A stretch of DNA of 64,000 bases, from NCBI GenBank assembly GCA_963402885.1, contig OY727101.1, positions 16,282,417-16,346,416 of the forward strand, written 5' to 3'. Source of the DNA: Antedon bifida. Taxonomy: Eukaryota; Echinodermata; Crinoidea; Comatulida; Antedonidae. Numbering within the stretch: position 1 is the stretch's first letter; each line of letters begins with the position of its first letter. Below are positions 47,430 through 58,846 of this stretch, piece by piece. A program made the position numbers and the translations under genes. Below the pieces are notes generated by a model. The model saw only the letters and a program-made list of their open reading frames with translations, did not search any database and was not told the DNA's origin.

Positions 47430-47963
47430 TTAAGAATACCTTTCCTTCAAGTCAGCTTTCTCGTTCACCAGAATCAACTTGGCTGAATGTGCCGTGTTCC
47501 TACTTTCTTTCATAATGCTAAGTTCTCTTTCCACTTTTTCCAAAGTGTTTTGTAACACCAGATTAGCGTTATACAGTTGTCGACGTCTGTTCCTGTTCCA
47601 TCTCCTGTCATGTTCCTGTCGTTCTTTAGCCTTTATTAGCTGTATCTCCAAACGGGTTTTCTCTGCTTCCAATTCATTCAGTTGGTCGATGTTTCCATTG
47701 TTTTCTTTGTTAAGTATCTCATTTTCAAAGTACAGTTTTTGAAGTTTGTGGTTTTGAGCTTTAAACTCATTTTGAATACCCAGTTCTTGGACCAATTTGA
47801 CCATGTCCATCATAAAATTAGAGATAGAAGCAATAACTAGTATCGCTCTAATGTTTGTAAGATCAATCGATGTCAAATCAACGTCACAAAATACTGTTTT
47901 AAAAATGTGCAAGGGACACGCGCGTGCATGCTCGTTTCCGATACGCGCAATATCCCGCCACAC
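47430..47963 (-). CDS. Unrecognised coding exon: hydrophobic segment plus coiled coil
   Basis: I do not recognise this protein. The open frame reads NIRAILVIASISNFMMDMV (hydrophobic) and then a long heptad-like, Glu/Lys/Asn-rich stretch (ENEILNKENNGNIDQLNEL, EAEKTRLEIQLIKAKERQE, QNTLEKVERELSIMKE), ending at TAA. A good acceptor (tttttaaaacag) puts the probable exon start at 47893 in phase 1; the upstream Met at 47963 would be the start only if unspliced. It resembles the ORF at 46466-46758 in layout and entry phase, which suggests duplicated exons or genes. The product could be a membrane-anchored coiled-coil protein. It could also be a pseudogene or part of an element; no flanking exon was identified. 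Confidence 0.4.
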   Translation of the reverse strand: MWRDIARIGNEHARACPLHIFKTVFCDVDLTSIDLTNIRAILVIASISNFMMDMVKLVQELGIQNEFKAQNHKLQKLYFENEILNKENNGNIDQLNELEAEKTRLEIQLIKAKERQEHDRRWNRNRRRQLYNANLVLQNTLEKVERELSIMKESRNTAHSAKLILVNEKADLKERYS

Positions 47964-48384
47964 GTACGTATGTGTATGTACGCACGTACAAAGAGTTTAT
48001 GATCGGTAGCCGCGATATGATTATTCTGTATAGGCTTACAGTTACAATGAACTTTGCAAACAGTCTTTCAACACAGACCGGTATTAAAAATATAATATAG
48101 GCATAAGGTCGCCCAGTATAAATATAAACAAACAAACAAACAAACAGTAGATTGTAATAAGCTTTTTAAAATTTTTGATGGATTAACAAAAGCTAACAAA
48201 AATACACATAGTATACACATACAAAAAACATCTAAACTAAAAAAAGTTAACCCTTGCTTCTTAGTAGTAGTCGCAAAATGATGGATTTCGACTAAAACTT
48301 GTTGTTCAGTTGTGCTTTATGTTGATGATTTTTGTTAAAACGATATAGCGCCCTCTGTCAGTTTATAAATGTACTTGATTTGCA

Positions 48385-48600
48385 TAGTGTTCTTATCTTA
48401 TTCATTTTATTTTCCTTTTAAATATACAGTATTAATATAATAGTATACGAAAGGTCTGATGTGAAATGAAAAGGTATTGAACAAAAATAAGTATCGTATT
48501 CAATGTTCAAAGATAAAATTCTTGAATCTCTTCTTAATCCGGTCACTTTATAACGTATCTTTTTTGTAATAAAATATTTTGTGTAAAAATAATTACTCCT
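48385..48600. repeat. Duplicated block, upstream segment (partner 43587-43810)
   Basis: Right-hand copy of the duplicated segment. In this copy the distance to the coil exon is about 1.6 kb, because a LINE fragment and the 47430-47963 exon lie between. In the left copy it is about 0.3 kb. Confidence 0.6.
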
Positions 48601-50854
48601 AAATGAGACATTATTACGTATAGATAAACGCATCAATTCCACCATTCGTCAGTTAGTTAATTCGCCGAAAATGTTAATAACTACGTCATGAGAAAAGCTT
48701 AAATGACGTCAGTGATTTCGATGACATCACGTTGTAGGAAAGTGTTATTTAATGAATTTTTTACCAGAATTAACTGATAGTATCGGTTTTGGTCGGTCAG
48801 TGAGGATGTGTATGTCTATAGATTATTTTATAATGGAGAAAGATAAATTTTGACTAAATGTGAAAACTTCAATTGAGTAAAGATACATTCTACTACCACC
48901 ACTGTATACTATTACTAATTTTGGATGAATCAATTTAAAACTGTTTTAAAAAATAATTTTAAACAATGCTAGAAAAAGATGATGAATCGTAGTATGATTA
49001 ATTAAAGATGATATGAAATCGATAAATTGATTGAACCATGATGATATTTTTTCACGATTAATATTAATTTTAACTGCTTGAACAAACATCATATTTACAG
49101 TGTTTATTAGTATGGATATACTATATACTAACTAAAAAGAAAAATTAGAAAAAAAGCCAACACGGGATTATTCATGTTTCATTCTGCTTATGAATATTTA
49201 TGAGATGACTATGACGTTTACCAACAAAAAGACGACGGGAACCAGAATACACAATTGCCGATTGATGAAAATAAACACCACACATACATACACACAGAGA
49301 CTTGGCCGGCACGTTGAGAAGAAAAATTGCTTAATTTAATGCATTGTTAAAACCCGGTTTAAATTCATTTTGAGACATTTTAAACAGACTGCTAGTAGCC
49401 AAATAAATGTAAGTATCACATAACATGACGTTACATTTGATAACGAAATATTTTGTATAAAATTCGTATATTTCTGTATTCATTTTCTAGGCCCACTGTT
49501 TATTTTTATTTTTTCACGAGACCCCGCCTTCTTTTTCACACGACAGCAGAGAAAGAGAGGCTGTTCAGGCCTAGGCATAGTGTGTACATTTAGTTGTTGA
49601 GCCTAGCTAGGCCCCTTTAGTCGTGTAGTAGGAAAAAGGTAGCCTTCAAAATATTATATAAATATATCCTAATTTTCAATCGTAAATAATTTATACAAAA
49701 AAAACTAAATTCAGTAAAATGTACTTAATTTTTGAATGACTGAATATAATTTATAAATGAAGAAATCAACAAAACAGGACGAAGGATGGACTGGCTGACC
49801 TAGATTAGGCCAACTTTGTACTACTAGCTAGGCTAAATATAGTAATACCAGATCTGGTAATAGGTACACTTTATCAGTTATCGCAGCCTGTACTATTTGT
49901 AATTATTAAAGTAATGAACACAAGTCACATGATTTTTACCATTTATAAACAATTTACAATTTAAAATGTTTATTTCATAAATATTTTAGAGTGAAGCGTC
50001 AGAGCCAAATAAGTGCAATATTTAGTTAGTTTGTAACAACTTTCATTGGTGCTGTCATATTTCATTAGCATGCATTGTGTAACTGTAGTTTTTGTGTGTC
50101 AGCATGGAATCAATATGATATCATCATCGTATCAAAAGTTAGAAAGACACAGCTTGATACAGGTCATAGAGGTACAAAACACAACCATTCTGTGATTTCA
50201 GGTAAACTTGTTCCACCACAGAATATTAAGTACAACCTAGTATTGTATACTCCCATAGGGCCTAGCTAGTTAATCTAAGTTTGGTGCTGTGATTTTGGAT
50301 TGCATTAACAAGTTCATCCAAGTTTAGTCAAAATTTTTTTACCCATAATTAATGCCTTTCACATTATAAGAACTGAATTACCATGGTTTATAATTATTTA
50401 TTTTGTTAATTTTAATTTTAAATTAATTTTGAAAACTAAAAACAACAGCAGAAACAAATACGCCGCAGATGAAGACTGGAATTAAACCAATGTTATAAAA
50501 TAAACTTAGCCTACTAATGTAACCATTTTTAAGTACATTGGCTCTACTAGTAATATAAGTTTAAAAATCCTAACCTGGATACAAGATTTGTGTTTTCCGT
50601 TGATATGCTAGTCTACAACCGTTTGAAGAAAATATCAAAATCTATGGTCTTCTTAATGCAGATTCATAAACTCGTTATGCGAGCTTGAAAGGAAATAACA
50701 TTCCATCAATTCATTTCATAGCTTGCAGGAAAATTCCAGACCTGGATTACTTATTATGTAGCAACAACAGGGAAGTAAATCTTTTGGGAATTAGAGGATT
50801 GTGCAGGGTTGCAATAGTAATAAGAAGAAATGTAGAAACTAATTAAAGATTTGT
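48601..50854. other. Intergenic, possible non-coding 5' exon
   Basis: No coding recognised. A plus-strand GTAAGTAT donor consensus at 49409 follows a stretch with some GC (ACTTGGCCGGCACGTTGAG), which could be a 5' untranslated exon of a plus-strand gene. This is unproved. Confidence 0.3.
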
Positions 50855-51320
50855 TACTAAATTCAGGTAATATTCTAATGCATACTGTATATTTAATGAG
50901 ATGAAGATTAATAGAATAAATAATGATTAATAAACAAATAAAACTAATCATGTCCTGTATAGTGGTTTAGATTTGAATCTAATTTAATTTGTTTGTAATT
51001 TGTTTAAAATTTGTTGTTACTAATTGAGGTAATATTCTAATACATTTATTTAATGTGTTGAAGATTTAGTCAAATTGCCAAATATAGTATGAAAATTACA
51101 CTAGAATAATACTATTACTAATCATGTCTTGTATAGTGTTTTAGATTTTACAATAATTTAATTTGTTTGTAATTTGCCTAAATTTAAGTAATATTCTAAT
51201 GCATTTATTTAATGAGATGAAGATTTAGTCAAATTGCCAAATATAGAATGAAAATTAAAAAGTACTAAAATAAAAACTAATCATGTCCTGTTTAGTGTTT
51301 TAGATTTTAACCTAATTGAA
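50855..51320. repeat. Three ~150-bp tandem units
   Basis: Units share TAATATTCTAATGCAT, TATTTAATGAGATGAAGATT, AGTCAAATTGCCAAATATAG, CTAATCATGTCCTGT and GTTTTAGATTT. The first unit is the most diverged. Confidence 0.75.
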
Positions 51321-51984
51321 TAGCATTAAAGATAATGTTTCATTTTAAATCTTGATAACCTTTAGTTAAGCACCACCAACATTTTTACTGGGTTGTGTTT
51401 TTAGTACATTTTTTATGATAATATTATATTTAAAATGTTAACGACGAACTGGCATATTACAAACTACTGTATATAGTGTTTCATGTGATATTCTAACAAT
51501 TTCTGCAATTATTTATAGAAATTAAACTTACAAAGTCTTTTTTATATTTCATTCAAACAACAATAAACCAATCGATGAGTACTATTATCCATACACATTC
51601 CTTTTTACACCTTAACTTGTTTTCCCCAAAAAAATACTATAGGCTATTTACTGAAGCCTTCTAACGCATTGTAAATTTCTATAGCAAATATTGATCTTAA
51701 ACGATTTGTGATTACTTTTCAGTCTATTGAGAATTTATGTATGAATGACATAGTGTCAAGATTGTTTGTGACTTGAATTGGTGCTAATTTCTAAGTGATT
51801 GAAATGCAGTGGGCTGGTCTCCTATACTGTACAAATAGAGAAATATAAAATTGAGTGTACAGTACAGTAGGTGGTTTTAGGCTCTCGAGTTGTATTGTAA
51901 CACTGTACCTGCTTTTAAGATTAAACATACAGTTTTAAAAGTATTTTTCAGAAATTGCCGATTGTAATAATATCCCAACAAGGC

Positions 51985-52400
51985 CCAATTGAATGAGTCT
52001 CCTCCACACCCCTTTGAATAAGTCACTCCCCTGTTTGAATGAGTCCCCAATTGAATGAGTCTCTTCCCCACCCCCCCCCCCCCCACATTTGAATAAGTTA
52101 CTTCCCTGTCTGAATGAGTCCCCAATTGAATGAGTCTCTCCCACCTCCCATTTGAATAAGTCACTCCCCTCTTTAAATGAGTCCCCATTTGAATGAGTCT
52201 TCCCCCGAGTACTCCATTTGAATAAGTCCCCCATTAAAATGAGTCCTATTTTGAATGAGTCCCCATTTGAATAAGTCACTCCCCTGTTTGAATGAGTCCC
52301 CTTTAAATGAGTCCCCATTTGAATGAGTCTTCTCTCCCACCCCTCCATTTGAAGTCCCCCATTAAAATGAGTCCCAATTTGAATGAGTCTCCCCACCATG
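51985..52400. repeat. Minisatellite, TTTGAATGAGTCCCC type
   Basis: Dense copies of TTTGAATGAGTCCCC and AATTGAATGAGTCTC with C-rich interruptions, including a C-run near 52071-52083. The minus strand is open in two overlapping frames (to 52188 and 52456) only because the unit lacks stops; the peptide is low-complexity. Confidence 0.85.
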
Positions 52401-52879
52401 TGCCATCCCCCTTTCCCCATCCCCATGTCATAGCAAAGTGAGGTCTCCCATCCCAAAATATGGAATTGTAATAGTTGATTCCTTGTGTATACTAATCACA
52501 TGGTTAATAAATATGTAAACGACTGATAATTCTCTGAAATACTGTAATTACACAGTTCATGGCTATGAGTCATACAAATAGTACTGCGTACTTGTATAAT
52601 AACATTATTGTATCAATACATGTACTCTTCTGACCTTTCACTAAACATTGAATGCTTAAACTCAATTTCAAAGAAGGCTCTGTTTATCAAATTATATTAA
52701 TCTGGCGAAAATAATCTTATAATATTGTACTGTCCGTTTCAGGTTATTAAATCATTAAATTTTTATAATTGTTTGATATAAAGTCACGATATTGGGTAAT
52801 TATACCTGGTCTATCGGTATTATGTTAGCTAATTTCAAGAATTGTAAATTATATGGTTTAACACTGTATGTCCTGATGC

Positions 52880-53390
52880 CTAAAGCCTGTTTTCCTCTCG
52901 ACGTAACGTTGCAGCAAGTTGCGTTGAGTTGCATTGAATTTTCAAATTGCTAAAGTTGAAAATAAATAACAATAATGATGATGATCGAGCCGGACCGCTA
53001 ATATTTACGGATTACGTCGTTTATTTATTTATTGTTTATAGTTTCTTGGTTTTCTCAAGCGTTGCTGAGGCACGCGGATGTGAAGTGTTGCAAAACCAAG
53101 GCCGGCCCGGCTGCGCGTAAAAAGAAAGTTTTGATGCTTCAGCCCAGCCTGGGACATGTGTTAGCTGATATCTTAATCTAGGCTTACACTAAAGACAAAC
53201 ATAAAATTAAATAGTTTTAATTTTATAATTTAGTTATTTTTGCAATTGCAATGATGTAATTTGTGAACCATTTGATTGGTCAGTTTTAACGTTTCGATTG
53301 ATTGTTAACATAAAATCGTTGAATCCAGTCAATTCAACGCAACTTAATGCAACTCTCCGTAATGTTACGTCGACAGGAAAACAGCCTTAA
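52880..53390. mobile_element. Inverted-repeat element, 510 bp
   Basis: Left arm AAAGCCTGTTTTCCTCTCGA then CGTAACGTTGCAGCAAGTTG. Right arm, inverted, TAAGGCTGTTTTCCTGTCGA then CGTAACATTACGGAGAGTTG. Arms are about 60-70 bases around an unrelated interior. Confidence 0.6.
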
Positions 53391-56300
53391 CAACAAAATA
53401 GTAGGCTCCTAACTCAACAATTATAAACCAGAATTTTGAAGAAAATTGACGCCTCTTTTTTGTAGTTAATTATAAAAGGGATAATGTTTGTACAGACAGT
53501 GTTTTTAATACATGTTGGGTAGCAATGGATAGAATATTTTATGGACTTTCATTTGTTACCAAATAGTTTTTCCAAACACTTAAATTATTTAATATTATAT
53601 AAATAAACTTAACAATTACGCTACCAAATATTCATATTTTGTATAAAAGTAATCAAAATATGCACATTTTCCATACAATTAGCTTCATAATTAAAAATTT
53701 TCAATACAAGTTGGGTAGCAATTGGTAGCATATTGTGTATGCTTTCATTTGATACCATACAGTTTGTCCATTGGCATTTAAAAAAATAATTTAACCCGAA
53801 AATGTGTTTTTTGGTCATTTTTGGGTCAAAGGTCAGTAAAAGCATTTCCGGTCATTTTTTCGCTAAAAGTTGTGTTAAATTGAATATAAATATGTATATT
53901 CTGAACAATTTGACACCAAAAGCAAATCTGTACGACAAGTGGTTGTCGAGATATAAGAACCACACATTTTTAACCTTTGACCCCGATTTTGGGCATGTTC
54001 GCCCCGGATAGCGAATTTGGCACACATTCCATGTTGTTCGTGGGGGTCAAATTATCCTATAACAGTTGAGATATTCTCTCCTAAATTAAATGCATACAAA
54101 TCTGACCCAGGTCCTAGACTATCATGAAAAACTTGTGGGTTAGACAGGTTGACTGACAACTGAGACAATATTATACCTGTATGTTCATTTTTGGACTTCC
54201 CCTATTGCCCATACAAATTTAAACCAAACATTTACAAACTAAAAGACAATTAGTTTTGTTAATTGGACTACATTTTATCCCAAAATATTTTGAAGGTTAT
54301 TGATCTCCCTACATGTTTTGACAAATTTACAAATATTTTGTTGTAATTAACTAAACTGTTATAATATCAGTCCAAGTGTAAAGTACAGTACAGTACCTAT
54401 GACAAAGCTTTTTTGACGAGCAATTATTTTTTTCTCTTGTTATTTATTTTTGAAAAAAGGTATTGAATAATCCTACTGTATTTACATTTACCATGCGTAT
54501 CTAAATAACTGGAATATGACATTTGGTCAGCTGTCATTGTTAACCCAGGGGGTGACTACAATCTCGCTGTGGGCGATACGACCACCAACTCGTTTATATG
54601 TCACTTTAGCAACCACTGTCTGCGTCTATTTAATAACTTGTCAGTCATTTTATGTTTACTTTGATCATAAACAATCATAATATATTTCTTTGCTACTAGA
54701 CCACCGGGAAAGTTATATCTAGGAGTAATTTTCAATGGATTAACCAGGTACAAATTAAGAAGTAGCTGGTAGTCCTGCATTAGAAAATAATTGCATTTGG
54801 ATAAATATTTTAATAGTAAAATTTTGTTTTGTTGAAATAATTTAAAGTACAAAAAAGTTCCGCAAACGCTCTGTTTGCTTTCCCAAATATACTGTTGTTG
54901 GTTACAGCCTAGCTTAGTGTTAGTGAGGCCGCTGTGTTTGACTGCGTCCTTGAAGGTGGTCCCTCCCCCTCTTACTGTAGTACATTGAATTAGTACTAAA
55001 TCAAGTAATTGATTAGTTGGAATAGTTACTTAAGCTTTGTCTACACTATCAAACTTTATGTGATGTGCCCATATATGGACACGGTGATGTCATATCATTA
55101 CCGTATTTGTGCATATCACTACCATATTTGGGCACATCACACTTTTTGTAGGCAGAGCTTTAAATCAGTGATTACTGATGAAAGGACTATAAATAATATC
55201 AGGAAACAGTTTATTAATATTATAATTTACAAATATATTTATTCATCATTTTTTATTATCATGTTCTCATGCATTATCTTCAAAGACCCACGTCAGATCA
55301 ATGCATTGTTATTGTACTTACACTTTGGACTCTTTGGATGACTCCATTTATTTACATATATTATTATTGGTGTATAATTGAATACATCAGATCGACTTCA
55401 CTCATTTCTGTTCGCCGATGCATCTAGGTTAGATTCTATCTAGTTGAAGTTGGGTATAATATTATTGATTTTTCTACCTGCAACTGGGTTTAATGTGTGA
55501 TTTTGTGGACGTGAACTGATTCACGATTCTTAGCTATGTACAAGAAGAACAAACAAAGACAGGTACTGTAACTGTGTATAATAATTATTAACTTGCATTT
55601 TTAATTTTTAAAATCTTCAAACGTGTTTTGTCAAACTAGCTTTCTAATGTTATTGTTCGTGTAAAAATGAGAGATCAACATTATGTGATTACAGTATTAA
55701 CAATTTAAATTTGTATATATAAAAAAAAGTGAACTTATGTATATTCAAGAATGCTCGTTGGTTTTTAAAATAAATTTAAATGGACTTATGTACCTGTTCT
55801 TGGTATAAAATATAAACAATACATTACATCTTCAAAAATAATTTATGAAGATCTATAATAATAATTTATGTTAAAAAATGTTTTGTTCAATCAATGTGTT
55901 AAACAATTATTTAATAATTTTACTTATTTAGTCAATGATTTTTTCTTTCCTTTATAAAATAAATTTTAGATCTTGAATTACTGTTGTGAATGTGTTTCTG
56001 TATCATTTACAGTATTATAGTAGAAGTTTTCTCAATTGCTTACTTTTATAAAATTAGCTTGATTTGTACGGTAGCTATTTTCTATATATCAACTTTTGGT
56101 TACATTTTTTTTCTTTACGTAATCATATAGTTAAGTATTTTACACATTGTGTTTTAAGAGAGATATAAAAAATAACTTTTTATTTGTACTGTATTGGATT
56201 TTTCAGGAATATCTCAAAGTGTCCTATATTCTACTAAATTAATAAGTTTTTAGATGAATTGTTGGACATTAATTATCTATTGATATCCTGAATGGTATCG

Positions 56301-56750
56301 TTGTTGTTATCAATTTTGCATTATCTTCATGGTCATCATTATCACAATATCAGCATACTGCACTATTAAACCATCTTTGTCTTGTAAATGTCAGCTCACA
56401 TTTTTCCCACCGAGTTTGAATTTTGTATTTCCCATTTAAACAGAAATTTTACGATTTTTGTATAATACAGTATTATGTTTGCTTTGAAAACAATGTTCTT
56501 TTGATGTACAGTATAAAGTTTTTGACAAATTGTTCTTGTGTATTACTAATATCATAGAGATATTATAATATCTCTATGCTATTATACACATCTTTTTCGT
56601 ATTCTGGAATGTGTTTGGGACAATCAATGAGTCGTCGGTCTTTGTCGAGGTTGGGAGTGAGGAAGCATATCCCAAATTTTACATGACCTAGTTAATAATA
56701 GTTTGTCGTTCGTTGCAAATCGAAAGTTTCCTGTTGAATTCAGGTGGTTC
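53391..56750. other. Intergenic upstream of FRMD8
   Basis: Holds MITE A copy 9 and AT-rich sequence. An ATG at 55536 opens nine codons (MYKKNKQRQ) to a GTACTG donor at 55563 in phase 0, with an in-frame TGA upstream. It could precede the FRMD8 exon at 58847, but nothing else supports it. Confidence 0.3.
55032..55160. mobile_element. MITE family A, copy 9
   Basis: Left end AAGCTTTGTCTACACTATCA; the right end is shortened to GGCAGAGCTT, so the right terminal repeat is partly deleted. Confidence 0.8.
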
Positions 56751-56876
56751 AGTTCTGTCTACACTATCAAACTAGTTTGACAACAAAATTGTGATGTGCC
56801 CAAATAGGTAGTTAGTGATATGACATCATGTACATATGGGCAGATCACATAAAGTTTGATAGTGTAGACAGAGCTT
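56751..56876. mobile_element. MITE family A, copy 10
   Basis: Ends TTCTGTCTACACTATCAAAC and TTTGATAGTGTAGACAGAGC; the core is reduced. Confidence 0.85.
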
Positions 56877-57001
56877 AGAACCTTTAGGGACAAATGTTGC
56901 TACTTCATAAAGTATGCATATTTTTACGGCCATGTTTTTATTAAACTTTTATATATGAATAGTTTTGAAAATAAAATTGATTGATATTCAAATTGTTTGT
57001 A

Positions 57002-57632
57002 TTAAAGCCCCCTTCCCTACGTTTTTTAGATCTAATTTAAGATCACAAACTATATTTGATGTAAAAATAATACTATATGGTCCTATTGCGATAACTTATT
57101 TCGTCTTTAAACGGTTAAAAATGTGAAAAATAAGTCGATTCTAATAATTATAGCGGCCCGCTATAAATCCCAAAATGCATTGCGCGCGGATTGATATTTT
57201 GTTTTTCACCTGTAATTTGCCCACTTTTCGATCGATCGTGAGGCCAAAACAAATGGAAGACTCCTAACTTTTCAGCGAAAATACCGGGTTTTCCCCAATT
57301 TGTATCAACGGAGTCTGGCAAAAATAGAAAGACAATTAATGCAGCAACTATACAACGTCAGGCTAGGTATAGCTAGCGTACGATGTTCGTACGTTACCGA
57401 TGTTTACCAGCTAGGCCTACAAAACTAAGCTAGGCTAGGCCTAAGACCGTCCACGAGAGGTCGATCGCCGCGAGCTACTTACTGTAGGTAGTGCATTGTT
57501 TCTCACTTTTTATCATAATTTACCATAAAACGTACATTTAAGACAAGGAATGACATGGTTTAATGTTTTTAAAGTGATATATATGTATTATTTTCCAAAA
57601 AACGTCCAAAATTGCAGGGAAGGGGTCTTTAA
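57002..57632. mobile_element. TTAA-flanked non-autonomous transposon candidate, 630 bp
   Basis: Ends TTAAAGCCCCCTTCCCTACG and AGGGAAGGGGTCTTTAA are inverted, with TTAA at both boundaries and ACGTTTTTT/AAAAAACGT inside them. The interior (57150-57480) is much richer in CpG than its surroundings (TGCGCGCGGAT, TCGATCGATCGTGAGG, GATCGCCGCGAG). No ORF of note. Confidence 0.6.
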
Positions 57633-58846
57633 GATTATGACAATTTCATGAATTGAATCTGTATTGCAACATGATAAAGATATTCTGTAGTAATAATATT
57701 TCTATGGTTACACAACTCTTTTGTTATTCTTTTTCACAATAGATCTATAGTAATAAACAATGATATTTAAAAGCTAGTTACACATTTACACTCATTCATA
57801 AATTTATTGAATACATTGAATGTAAAATGAAACTAAATATGGATGATAGGATTAGGTGAAAAATGTCTATCTGACGTCATTTTAAAATAAATTTGAATAC
57901 AATCGATGTTCTTTCAATTTGGTAGAAAAAAGTCACATACTATTACTAATAGTACTGTACAGTAAATTCCGAGAATTTCTGTTTATGAAAATTATGCTCT
58001 TCCAGAAATGTTGTTGTTTTGGTTATACTCCATGATAATAATAAAAATATAAATAAAATATAAAATATTGTAATTTCTTTTTAGGATGTTCTTTTCTATA
58101 TTGTTTTCTATTTGCTATAAAAAATATTTTAATTCTAATGCATAATGGTACTATTAAATAACCGGGTAAACAAAATATAAAGTATGTATTTTTATATAGT
58201 TTACACTAGAGACAAATTGGTTACCACAGTCCATAAAAATATCTTTCTGAATAAATACTGAACATTCATTCAAAATGTAGGTCTGATAGAAATAGTTCAT
58301 GAAAATGTTGGGGCTTCAGGTTCTATTGCTGCAGGTCATGGAAGCTCTAGTTCTAGAGGCAGGAAGGACTACAATCAATAGTCCTAACGAAACCACTCAG
58401 ACCTGTTAGATAATATCTTCATACTCAATTTAATTGGCATCACATCTGACTATGATTAATTGATTTTTTGTTTTGTTTTCTGAATGGCTCTAAGACTAAT
58501 TGAAGGTCAGATATAAAGAGGTCATCTTTTTATGTAATTTTAACAATGAATTTTATATTTTGTTTCTGTCCTTATAGTTATAATACAGCATTATATAGCT
58601 ACAGTATTCTAACATTATTTTTTATTACAAATCATATTTATTAGGACCTTCACTAAATTAAAGTCACATACTGTTTTAAATCTTTCAAACAAATACTAAG
58701 AAAATAATTTTGTATTCTTTTTCATAAATTATTCAACCTGGACTATAAAAGGCCACCTCTAATGTTCCACAAATTAATTCACCTCCCAATATGCCTACAT
58801 ATAGTTTAACAGACAGTACTTTTATTTGCGTTTTTTCTTTCTTCAG

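Noticed and set aside
46466-47963. The two coiled-coil frames as consecutive exons of one gene
   Set aside because: The only candidate donor near the end of the upstream frame (AAG GAA AG|GTATTC) leaves phase 2, while the acceptor at 46758 needs phase 1, so direct joining hits a stop.
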